Positions 1 through 7,872 of a stretch of 64,000 nt of DNA are shown piece after piece. Origin of the DNA: an uncultured Acetatifactor sp. (GTDB taxonomy: Bacteria; Bacillota; Clostridia; Lachnospirales; Lachnospiraceae); contig CAJUJN010000011.1 of the NCBI GenBank assembly GCA_910586775.1, positions 1-64,000 on the forward strand, read 5' to 3'. The notes beneath the pieces were generated by a model. The model saw only the letters and a list, made by a program, of their open reading frames with translations, made no database searches and was not told the origin of the DNA. Made by a program: the position numbers and the translations under genes. How positions within the stretch are numbered: position 1 is the stretch's first letter; each line of letters begins with the position of its first letter.

Positions 1-712
1 GCTGGGCTTTTCAAATGCGGTACAGGACTTTTTGGCTTTGGTAATGATCTCCATGTGTACATCCCCGCTGCTGTTAAGGGCTCCCAGCTTTTTAAGTGCT
101 GGAACAGTGAGGAAATATCTGTCCAGCAGGAGCAGGGAATTCCCAAAAGCAAGGGCGGCACGATAAGCGTCTTCCACCATCTGCACCATATGGGAAGCCT
201 CAGGGACAGATGCACCTTCCCACTCTCTGGCAGCCTGAAGGCCGTCATGGAGTCGGATGCTCAAAGGAATGCAGGCCCAGTTCCGTACACTTCTAGCCAG
301 AATGCCAAGCCCACCGAACATATGCCCATGGATGTACTCCGGCTTTGCAGAGTTTTCAGATTCCTGGAACAGCTTTTTCACTTCCGGCATACGGCGCCCT
401 TCCTTTGACTGTTTTACCCCGTCGCCCACAAGGACGTGGTAGTCCCTCTCCCTGTAAAGGGGAGCATACAGCCTGACAGCGGAGAACCAACGTTTATGGA
501 TTCCCTCCAACGACCAGGAGGATGCCCTGAAAAAATGCAGCAGGGAATCGTAACAGCCCGGGTTAAGTGCAAGGTCACGTATGACAGATGTGACACCAAG
601 TTTATCTGAACGGAGCATAAGCCCTATGGTAATGGTTACAAACCAGTTGAACGCCGCTTTGCGTGAAAAACAGGATTCAAAGTAGCACAAAACATTTTCA
701 ATAAAATTCAGC
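1..712 (-). CDS. DDE transposase, 5' part (runs off left edge)
   Basis: An uninterrupted minus-strand frame starts with ATG at 712-710 and stays open to base 1, giving about 237 residues that begin MLNFIENVLCYFESC. Visible motifs are a VGDGVKQSKEGRRMP stretch and, later, LLLLDRYFL, which fit the first two acidic positions of a DDE transposase. The pattern matches the large IS4/IS701-like transposases common in Lachnospiraceae, recognised here from memory rather than by a search. The third catalytic residue and the stop lie outside the window. The start lies only about 50 bp from a 14-bp inverted repeat at 759-838, which may belong to the element end. The gene is otherwise intact as far as it can be seen. 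Confidence 0.75.
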
Positions 713-758
713 ATGATTGTATGGTCAACCACCGAAATGTATGGTAAACTCATACATG

Positions 759-838
759 GAATAACCCTTTCAGTGGTTCGTATCTTTCATAAGTGTGGGA
801 ACTTAAGGATACCACAAAGCCATGTGAAAGGGTTATTC
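759..838. repeat. 14-bp inverted repeat next to the transposase start
   Basis: GAATAACCCTTTCA at 759-772 is exactly complementary to TGAAAGGGTTATTC at 825-838, separated by 52 bases. It sits just upstream of the transposase start, so it could be part of the insertion-sequence end or a hairpin. The outer end of the element is not in the window, so its terminal repeats cannot be compared. Confidence 0.5.
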
Positions 839-1053
839 TTTTTATTAAAAACTTTCAACTCTCAAGTAATGAATTAAGGGCTGCAAATCAGGAAGGGATT
901 GACTTGTATCTGCTGAATGAACAAAACATGAATATTAAAGATTATACAGATGGTGGCAGACTTTCGGAAGAAGATGCTTATAAAAAGTATGTTGAAGAAA
1001 ATTTTGGAGCAAATAAGAAAAACTCAGAAGAGGTCGTGGAAGAAGACTGCTAG
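793..1053 (+). CDS. Small hypothetical protein or truncated gene remnant
   Basis: An 86-codon frame directly follows the insertion sequence. The first 15 or so residues cover the inverted repeat and are probably artificial. The rest is acidic and ends EEVVEEDC. There is no good ribosome binding site before 793 and no recognised domain. It may be the 3' end of a gene cut by the insertion. The base composition is AT-rich, like the following pentapeptide-type gene, which it precedes by 65 bp. Confidence 0.35.
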   Translation: MWELKDTTKPCERVILFIKNFQLSSNELRAANQEGIDLYLLNEQNMNIKDYTDGGRLSEEDAYKKYVEENFGANKKNSEEVVEEDC

Positions 1054-1118
1054 ACGATGAATTATGTATATTTTACTATGGGCAAAAAATGTAATCAACA
1101 AAATGGAGGTTGAATAAT

Positions 1119-1745
1119 ATGGTTAAGGAATTCGATTTTTCGGCATTTGAGACTACTGAAAAAGATATAAGGATTGAAAACCAAAAGATTGAAAATTGTA
1201 GCATTACCGGAATTCAGTGTAAAAACTTTGATTTTAAAGGGTGCCAGTTTCATAATGTAATTTTTGATAGTGTATTCAAAGGCAATAAGGGGCAGAGTCT
1301 GAATATTGAAGAATGTGAATTTAAAAATTGTAAGTTTTCTGACAAATTTGGAGGCTTTAGTGTATTTCTGACAGCATTCAACAATGTATTCTTCGAATGT
1401 CAATTTGAAAATATAGTGTATCATGGCTATATGGAACAGTCAGAAGTGCAGGATATTAAGTTTATCAACTGTACTTTTAAAGATATTGTATTGCTGGGTG
1501 ATTTATCATTAAGTGGGATGGAGATAAGCGGGGGAAGCATAAAAAAGTGCTATTATGAGGGGCATATTATATATGAAAATCCTATTACGGATTTTGTAAT
1601 GGAGGACGTAGTTATTAGAGGCAACTTTACAGATAACATTTTAAAAAATGTATCTTTTAGAAATGTAATGGTTGTAGGCATTGATTCAGGAAACGTGTTT
1701 ATTGACTGTACAGATTGTTACAAATTTATATATGACAGGAATTAG
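1119..1745 (+). CDS. Pentapeptide-repeat-like protein
   Basis: A protein of about 208 residues. Much of its length is a loosely repeated pattern with a hydrophobic or aromatic residue every five positions followed by N/C-C/S/T (for example CKNFDFKGCQFHNVIF, CEFKNCKF, CQFENIVY, FINCTFKDIVL). This is the signature of a right-handed quadrilateral beta-helix of the pentapeptide type, though degenerate. ATG 1119 is preferred over an upstream TTG at 1110 because GGAGG at 1105-1109 is spaced nine bases from it. There is no signal peptide, so it is probably cytoplasmic. It lies in an AT-rich accessory patch between a transposase and a broken regulator. Its function is unknown. Confidence 0.6.
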   Translation: MVKEFDFSAFETTEKDIRIENQKIENCSITGIQCKNFDFKGCQFHNVIFDSVFKGNKGQSLNIEECEFKNCKFSDKFGGFSVFLTAFNNVFFECQFENIVYHGYMEQSEVQDIKFINCTFKDIVLLGDLSLSGMEISGGSIKKCYYEGHIIYENPITDFVMEDVVIRGNFTDNILKNVSFRNVMVVGIDSGNVFIDCTDCYKFIYDRN

Positions 1746-2026
1746 TTAAAAATTCAGGAAATTAGGAATTGATTTTAGGTGGGTTTGGTGCATGGTGGAT
1801 ATGCATATAACCATATGCGGTTATATGAATGGTTATATACAGCGGTCACTAAAGTAGTATAATAAATCCAGAACCATACGGTTCACGCCAATCCTACGAA
1901 TGGCTGGATGAGATAAAAGACCGGGAAGGTATCTCCTTCAACCATGCCATCCATCCGGCAGTGCGTCAAGGACTGCATGGAGCAAGACTGGCAGGATGGG
2001 ACAGAGCTTGCCGATAGCAGGGGCTG
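1746..2026. other. Intergenic region with hairpin and gene debris
   Basis: About 280 bp without an intact gene. TATAACC at 1806-1812 pairs with GGTTATA at 1819-1825, and a second GGTTATA copy lies at 1831-1837. From about 1880 to 2016 a + frame can be read that ends WDRACR-stop and looks like the tail of a lost protein, but I do not recognise it. The composition changes from AT-rich to GC-richer near 1880, suggesting a junction. Confidence 0.4.
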
Positions 2027-2738
2027 ATGGCAAGTAGAGAAGAAATCCTTGCAGGCATCTGTGACGACAACAACGATGATCTGGATAGGATAGAGGAGGC
2101 GCTTCAAAAGGGACTTGTAAGCTTAGGGTCTCCAGTAAGGATGCGTTGCGCCAGGTTCCTGGATGGGGAAACTTTCTATGCTGCCAACAGAGAGAGTTCT
2201 AACTGCTGTTCTAGACATAGAGATGCTGGGGCTGGATGGCTTTGCACTGGCGGAACGGCTCTGCCTGGACCGTCCGCAGACGCGCCTGGTCTTCGTGTCC
2301 AGGCACGAGAGCCTTGTGTACGATGCGCCGGAGTACATGCCGCTCTGGTTCATGCGGAAGAGCAGCCTGGAGAGGGACATGTACAAGGCGCTGAGGCAGT
2401 ACTTCCGGGTCACGGCATCCACAAGAGTCACCTACCGGCTGAAGGATGGCTTCAGTTTCCGGGACGTCCCGGTGAGGGACATCCTGTATGTGGAATGCAG
2501 TGGGCGCCGCATCTCCATCTGCCGGACTGACGGAGGGCGGTTGGAGATGTACGGGAGCCTGAAAGCGATGGAAGGGGAGCTGACAGGATGCCATTTCCTC
2601 AGGATACACAAGAACTATCTGGTGAACCAGGAATACATAAAAGAAGTTCTGATTCCAGGTTGCATATGTGGTCTTCATAATGACGAAAATGAAACGTTAA
2701 ATATATTTTCTTCAAAGACAAAATGCAAGACTATATAA
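2027..2738 (+). pseudogene. Broken LytTR-family response regulator
   Basis: The N-terminal receiver part (ILAGICDDNNDDLDRI, the acidic pair typical of CheY-like domains) is in one frame up to about 2195. The rest continues one frame over: AVLDIEMLGLDGFAL carries the phospho-acceptor Asp, followed by a LytTR DNA-binding domain (RLKDGFSFRDVPVRDILYVE, FLRIHKNYLVN). The two halves join naturally if one indel is corrected. After NQEYIKEV near 2648 the similarity stops and unrelated sequence is fused on, so the gene is both frameshifted and truncated. Intact relatives are AgrA/VirR-like regulators of cell-cell signalling or bacteriocin operons. No histidine kinase partner is nearby. Confidence 0.7.
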
Positions 2739-2903
2739 AGAATGCAATCTTAAAGAAGTCTATTGGTATGACACCCGAAGGAAGTGAACAAATTCACTAT
2801 GATGATGGAACGAATATAGCGGATGAACAGCAAAAGATATATGTATTTCATCAGAGTACAGAGAAAGCACAGAGAAGATGCAGATTTGCGGAGGGATAAA
2901 ATA

Positions 2904-4511
2904 ATGCGGATACGAAAAGGACTGTTTCTCATTTTCTGCTTTTGGGCAGCAGCCCTCATACGGACAGAGGCGGCTGCACCGGAGATTTCTTTCTTCGAAA
3001 ACGGAGACGTGGCAGGCTTTATCGGTGATAGTATTACACATGTAACATACAGTTCATTAAGCTATGTGGAGATGTTGGACCAGTATTATCTAAGCGCGTT
3101 TCCGGAGCGGTCGGTGGAATTCCGGAATCTGGGGACAGATGGATTTAAAGTCTGTGATATACTGAATATTTATGATCAGGACCCTGCCTTTCAGGGAATC
3201 AGTAAAGCCGTAATCATGTTGGGAACGAATGAGGCCATTCTGGGGATTTCCACGGAAGAGTATATAGGCAATATGGAAGAACTGGTGAGGCGGCTGAAGG
3301 AGGACGGACTGGAAGGGGCGGATATCCTGATACTTTCGCCACCGCTCTGTGATCAGGACAGGGCAGGGAATTATGATAAAAACGGAAACCGTCGCTGGCA
3401 TTTTGAGGACAGGATACTTGCGTATATGGAAGTGCTGGAAAGCGCGGCGGCAGAATGGGGCGTATGTTATCTGGACATACATACGCCAATGGCGGAGCTG
3501 ACCGCAAAACTGCAGCAGGCGGACGCCGGTAATTCGCTGACGAGAGACAGCATCCATCCCAGCGCCGCAGGGCAGCGGCTTCTGGCCTACTACATTCTGC
3601 AGGCCCAGGGAGCGGAGGATGGCTCTTTGTCGACAATTCTCCTGCCAGAGGAAGAGAGTGCGCAGAGCGTTGGGGGAGAGGTGACAGATTTTTACCGGGG
3701 AGCGAAAGGGATGCGCTGGAGTTGGAGGCCGGAGACATTGTTGCTGGCTGTTACGGAGGATATAACGGAATTCCGTGAACTGATTGACGGGACAGGCATG
3801 TTGTACGGAAACGTACTGCAAGTTGAGGGGCTTCCCGGGGATATTTCTTATACCCTGCGAATGTCAGAGAAGGAATTGGGTGACTTTACTGGTAAGGAAC
3901 TGGCTGAAGGCGTTGACCTGAGCTCGCTGGAAGAACATCCCCAGCAGGTGCTGGCTGAACAGTTGGCCGCTCTCAACCGGAAACGTCATCAGGAAGCCGC
4001 AGCATACCGTAAGATGTGGATTGAAGTCATGATGCAGCGGGCAAGCTATACAGGGGACGAAATTCAGGCAGCTTACAGTAAGTGGCGGACGGCTGATGAA
4101 CAGCTGCGGGAGGAAATACGGACTCTGACGCAGGAGATGGCGGGGGTAGTTTATCCCATGACGATTCTGGAAGAAGGATATACCGCGGAGGAACTGGAAC
4201 AGGAGGCCCGGGAGGCAGAGGAAGCCAGGAAAGCCGCTGAGGAACAGGCCAGGCTGGAAGCGGAAGAAGCAGCAAAAAAAGCTGCTGAGGAGCAGGCCGG
4301 AATAGAAGCCGAACAGGCCAGGGTCAGAGCGGAAGAGCAGGCCAGGAGAGAGGCAGAGGAAAGAGAAGCGCTGGAGTTTGCCAGACTGGAAGCGGAGCAG
4401 GCACAGAAGGCTGAGCTCATGCGGAAGCGGCTTCTGGTTTCAGGAGCATGTCTGGGCTGTGCGTTGACGGTGGCGGTTATTGTATGGATTCGGAAGAAAA
4501 GAAAGGGATGA
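2904..4511 (+). CDS. Secreted, membrane-anchored SGNH/GDSL hydrolase
   Basis: A 535-residue protein. ATG 2904 is chosen because GGAGGG at 2890-2895 precedes it and a signal peptide follows at once (MRIRKGLFLIFCFWAAAL). The SGNH blocks are visible: GDSIT with nucleophile Ser43, a conserved Gly in LGTDGF, GTNE with Asn, and DSIHPS with Asp215 and His218. After the catalytic domain comes a Glu/Ala-rich coiled coil (about residues 410-505) and then a C-terminal membrane helix followed by RKKRKG, with no LPxTG-type signal. It probably deacylates a carbohydrate or wall polymer outside the membrane. The GH2 gene 42 bp downstream suggests joint glycan processing. Confidence 0.8.
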   Translation: MRIRKGLFLIFCFWAAALIRTEAAAPEISFFENGDVAGFIGDSITHVTYSSLSYVEMLDQYYLSAFPERSVEFRNLGTDGFKVCDILNIYDQDPAFQGISKAVIMLGTNEAILGISTEEYIGNMEELVRRLKEDGLEGADILILSPPLCDQDRAGNYDKNGNRRWHFEDRILAYMEVLESAAAEWGVCYLDIHTPMAELTAKLQQADAGNSLTRDSIHPSAAGQRLLAYYILQAQGAEDGSLSTILLPEEESAQSVGGEVTDFYRGAKGMRWSWRPETLLLAVTEDITEFRELIDGTGMLYGNVLQVEGLPGDISYTLRMSEKELGDFTGKELAEGVDLSSLEEHPQQVLAEQLAALNRKRHQEAAAYRKMWIEVMMQRASYTGDEIQAAYSKWRTADEQLREEIRTLTQEMAGVVYPMTILEEGYTAEELEQEAREAEEARKAAEEQARLEAEEAAKKAAEEQAGIEAEQARVRAEEQARREAEEREALEFARLEAEQAQKAELMRKRLLVSGACLGCALTVAVIVWIRKKRKG

Positions 4512-4553
4512 ACTTATGGCAATAAATGAAAATGCACAGTACAGGAGGTTTTT

Positions 4554-7310
4554 ATGACAGATAATGCTCATATCCCGGAGGGGAAACAGCCGGATGTAAA
4601 TTGCGGCCGCTTTGAACTGCATTCTCTGGCAGGAGAATGGCAGGCGGATATCGGGGACGGACAGAAATATGTGATGACTCTGCCGGGCACTCTGGACGAG
4701 TACGGCATCGGAGGGATTGATAAGGGAAGCAATCAATGGCACCCGGAGAGCGCGCTGGGCAATCAGGGCAAAGAATGGACAGATGGACATGTCATACGGA
4801 CCCGTTTTACCAGAAAGCATACCTTTGAAGGGGAGGCGAAGCTGACGCGCAGGGTATCATTTGAAGTGCCCCGGGGAAAGAGGGTGTTTCTGGAAGCGGA
4901 GCGGGCGAGAGTGCTGAAATTGCTGGTGGACGGTTTGGAGATTCCCGATTTCAGGGAGCCTTCCATCAGTACACCCCATGTATTTGAACTGACAGATTAC
5001 TGGAAGGGCAGTCATGAGATTACCTTATTGTCAGACAACAGTTATCCGGGGCTGCCGCGCAAGGACATTGTGGATTCTTCCGCTGCCACGGATGAAACAC
5101 AGACAAACTGGAACGGTGTGCTGGGGTATCTGCGGCTGAGGGTGGAGGAGCCGGTATTTGTGGAGGCGGTCAGGGTGTACCCTTCCGGAAATGAGCTGAC
5201 AGTGAAGGTGAGTATCTGTGCGGAACGCTTCTGGGAAGGAAAGCTGATGGTATCCGCTCCCCAATCTGTTTCGGCAGAGTTGTCTGGAGAAGCAGGAATA
5301 ACCGAATATACGCTGGAAAAACTCCTTCTTGCTGAAGATGCGGCACGTTGGGACGAGTACGAGGGGAACCTGCACAGCCTGAACGTCCGGCTGGAAGGAC
5401 ATGCGGAAGGGGAAACCAGATTCCGCTCCGAGAAGGAAGTAAGCTTCGGCATAAGGGACTTTTGCTCCGACCAAAACGGCCGCCTTGCCTTAAACGGCAG
5501 AACAATCTTCCTTCGAAGCGAGGCAAACTGCGCCGTATTTCCGGAGACCGGGTATTGTCCCATGACAGTAGACGAATGGGTGCAAATTCTTGAAATTTAT
5601 AAATCTTACGGTGTCAACTGTATGCGCTTCCATTCCCATTGCCCGCCGGAAGCCGCCTTTACCGCCGCGGACAGGATGGGAATGCTGATGGAGCCGGAAC
5701 TTTCCCACTGGAATGCCGGGAGTGCCTTTGAGTCTGATGAAAGCTGCCGATATTATCGGACAGAGCTTGTGGAAATCCTGCGGATGCTGGCAAATCATCC
5801 TTCCTTTGTCATGCTGACCTTCGGAAACGAGCTTCATTCATCGGAAAAAGGACATGCCAGAATGTCGGAATTGCTGAAAATTGCCCATGAGACAGATACT
5901 ACAAGATTGTATGCAAACGGCTCCAATGTACATTACGGAGACTGGGGCTGCGATGCGGACAGTGATTTCTATACATCCACCCGTTATTATGGCTGGCAGT
6001 TGCGAGGAACCAACGCAAACATGACGGGATATCTCAATCAGCAGTATCCAAATGCAATGACCGATTACAGTGAATCCATGGAGAAACTGCGGGAAAGTTA
6101 CGGGAAGCCTGTATTCAGCTTTGAAGTGGGACAGTTTGAGGTACTGCCGGACTTTAAAGAACTGGAAGACTTCCATGGAATTTCAGATCCCGCCAATTTA
6201 AGATGGATTCGGGAGAAGGTACAGGAAAAAGGCCTGGAGCGGGTATGGGAAAAATACGTGGAAGCCACAGGGGAACTGTCCAGAATCTGTTATCGGGAGG
6301 AAGTGGAGGCGGCAATGCGCACGGAAAAACTGTCAGGCATCTCCCTGCTGGGCCTGCAGGATTTCCCGGGACAGGGAACGGCGTTGGTGGGAATGCTGAA
6401 TTCCCATTTGAAGCCCAAGCCCTATGACTTTGCGAAACCTGAAAGATTCCGGACGTTTTTTGCGCAGAGGCTGCCGTTGGCGCTTCTGGAAAAATACACT
6501 TATGAAAACACGGAAACGCTGGAAGTTCAGGTAAAGGTTGCGAACTTCGGGAAGGGGGCGTTGGAAGGAGAACTGCGCTGCCGGCTGCAGGGGCAGGATT
6601 TCGTTCAGGAGATTCTGGGAGAGAAGGTCAGCTGTCCGGAAGGTTCGTATACGGCCGCAGGTAAGATTGCCATTCCTTTGGCAGCAGTGAAAAAGCCTGC
6701 GCGCCTGGAACTGACGGTGTCTGTGGGGACTGCCTCAAACAGCTATCCGGTCTGGGTTTATCCCCCTGTGAGGCCAGTGTGCCCGGACAGCGTATATGAG
6801 ACGGCACGGCTTGACGAAAAAGCGTACAAAGCTCTGGAAGCCGGGAAAAAGGTATATCTGACGCCGCCTTCCGTCAGGGAGGCGCTTCCGAACTCTGTTC
6901 AGGCGCAGTTTTCCACGGATTTCTGGTCAGTGGGAACCTTTGCCTCCCAGGAGGGCGCCATGGGCCAGCTGATTAACGCGGCACATCCGCTTTTCCGGGA
7001 TTTCCCGACAGAGTTTCACACCAACTGGCAGTGGTGGCCCATGGCAACTCAAAGGGCGGTGATTCTGCCGAAGCAGTATGAGGCCATTGTGGCGGTAATG
7101 GACAGCTATGCCTATCTGCGCCCCATGGCACAGCTGATGGAGTGCCGGTGCGGCAACGGGAAACTGCTGTTTTCTTCCATGGGGCTGCAGGATTTGCAGA
7201 TGTATCCGGAAGCCCGGGCGCTGCTGGACGCTGTCTATCGCTACATGGACTCGGAAGAATTCGCGCCGGAGCAGGAGATTGGCCTGGATGTATGGGAGAA
7301 ACTGGTCTGA
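4554..7310 (+). CDS. Glycoside hydrolase family 2-like enzyme
   Basis: A 918-residue protein with GH2 architecture: an N-terminal jelly-roll sugar-binding domain, an Ig-like sandwich, and a TIM barrel from about residue 300. MLTFGNELH places the probable acid/base Glu at 426 and VFSFEVGQ the probable nucleophile Glu at 524. A C-terminal beta-rich extension of roughly 250 residues follows. No signal peptide is seen, so the enzyme is probably cytoplasmic, acting on imported oligosaccharides. GGAGG at 4544-4548 supports the start. The substrate cannot be told from the sequence; beta-galactosidase, glucuronidase and mannosidase activities all occur in this clan. It probably shares a transcript with the SGNH hydrolase upstream. 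Confidence 0.8.
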   Translation: MTDNAHIPEGKQPDVNCGRFELHSLAGEWQADIGDGQKYVMTLPGTLDEYGIGGIDKGSNQWHPESALGNQGKEWTDGHVIRTRFTRKHTFEGEAKLTRRVSFEVPRGKRVFLEAERARVLKLLVDGLEIPDFREPSISTPHVFELTDYWKGSHEITLLSDNSYPGLPRKDIVDSSAATDETQTNWNGVLGYLRLRVEEPVFVEAVRVYPSGNELTVKVSICAERFWEGKLMVSAPQSVSAELSGEAGITEYTLEKLLLAEDAARWDEYEGNLHSLNVRLEGHAEGETRFRSEKEVSFGIRDFCSDQNGRLALNGRTIFLRSEANCAVFPETGYCPMTVDEWVQILEIYKSYGVNCMRFHSHCPPEAAFTAADRMGMLMEPELSHWNAGSAFESDESCRYYRTELVEILRMLANHPSFVMLTFGNELHSSEKGHARMSELLKIAHETDTTRLYANGSNVHYGDWGCDADSDFYTSTRYYGWQLRGTNANMTGYLNQQYPNAMTDYSESMEKLRESYGKPVFSFEVGQFEVLPDFKELEDFHGISDPANLRWIREKVQEKGLERVWEKYVEATGELSRICYREEVEAAMRTEKLSGISLLGLQDFPGQGTALVGMLNSHLKPKPYDFAKPERFRTFFAQRLPLALLEKYTYENTETLEVQVKVANFGKGALEGELRCRLQGQDFVQEILGEKVSCPEGSYTAAGKIAIPLAAVKKPARLELTVSVGTASNSYPVWVYPPVRPVCPDSVYETARLDEKAYKALEAGKKVYLTPPSVREALPNSVQAQFSTDFWSVGTFASQEGAMGQLINAAHPLFRDFPTEFHTNWQWWPMATQRAVILPKQYEAIVAVMDSYAYLRPMAQLMECRCGNGKLLFSSMGLQDLQMYPEARALLDAVYRYMDSEEFAPEQEIGLDVWEKLV

Positions 7311-7326
7311 TTTTTCAAAAAAACCT

Positions 7327-7354
7327 TTTACAAATAGGAATTTTATGATATACT
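7327..7354 (+). promoter_or_regulatory. Sigma-A type promoter for scfA
   Basis: TTTACA at 7327-7332 and TATACT at 7349-7354 are separated by 16 bases and lie about 95 bp before the SCIFF peptide start. Confidence 0.55.
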
Positions 7355-7447
7355 ACATAAAGTTTCTTAATATATACGGCGGATGCTCATAAACAGTGCG
7401 TTTCGCCGTTCAGAGGAATTTTAATGAAAATAAGGAGGCTTTTGAGT

Positions 7448-7591
7448 ATGAAGCACATTAAGACTTTGACCACCAGAAACCTGAAGGAATCCATGAAGAA
7501 GGGCGGCTGCGGCGAGTGCCAGACCTCTTGCCAGTCTGCCTGCAAGACTTCCTGTACAGTCGGAAATCAGAGCTGCGAGAAAGTGAAATAA
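7448..7591 (+). CDS. scfA: SCIFF ranthipeptide precursor (six cysteines in forty-five residues)
   Basis: A 47-residue peptide starting MKHIKTLTTRNLKES with six cysteines at 21, 24, 28, 32, 36 and 43, the defining pattern of the SCIFF family found in nearly all Clostridia. It is too short for usual ORF cut-offs but has a clear AAGGAGG site at 7432-7438 and its own promoter. In known members the maturase encoded just downstream forms thioether links from cysteines to non-alpha carbons of acceptor residues such as threonine. The peptide ends NQSCEKVK with no obvious export leader. A hairpin terminator follows, so the peptide is probably made in excess over its enzyme. Confidence 0.95.
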   Translation: MKHIKTLTTRNLKESMKKGGCGECQTSCQSACKTSCTVGNQSCEKVK

Positions 7592-7620
7592 TTACATAGG
7601 CAAAAACGCAGGACCAGGAC

Positions 7621-7651
7621 AAGCAGCGGATCCATTCGCTGCTTGAATTTT
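7621..7651 (+). terminator. Terminator or attenuator after scfA
   Basis: AAGCAGCG (7621-7628) pairs with CGCTGCTT (7637-7644) around an 8-base loop, followed by GAATTTT. The short, interrupted T-run suggests partial read-through into scfB. Confidence 0.6.
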
Positions 7652-7676
7652 GTGGGTATGCTTTTTTGCCGGGCAT

Positions 7677-7769
7677 TCAGACTATAGGAAGCAGGTGCAG
7701 CTTCCCATAGTTGAATGCGGCGCAAAGAAACACGCCTTTTATCGGAAGCGAAGAGACTGCTTCCGATAA
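7677..7769 (+). repeat. Two-hairpin dispersed repeat, copy 1
   Basis: About 93 bp with two stem-loops. Stem A is CTATAGGAAGC pairing with GCTTCCCATAG (one mismatch). Stem B is a perfect 11-bp TTATCGGAAGC/GCTTCCGATAA pair around a 9-base loop. Between them lies a conserved linker containing TGAATGCGGCGCAAAG. A second copy lies inverted at 48823-48913, and differences in stem A largely keep pairing. It sits between the scfA terminator and the scfB start, so it is in the scfB leader. It may be a MITE or REP-like element, or a structured RNA. Confidence 0.75.
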
Positions 7770-7872
7770 GACAGATTATGTTCTGAAAGCTATCAGAGAT
7801 TATAACAGTCCGGGCAGGCGCAGGGATTGTTATGAGAAAGTTACGTTCTGACGTTCAGAAAGGGACATTTAA

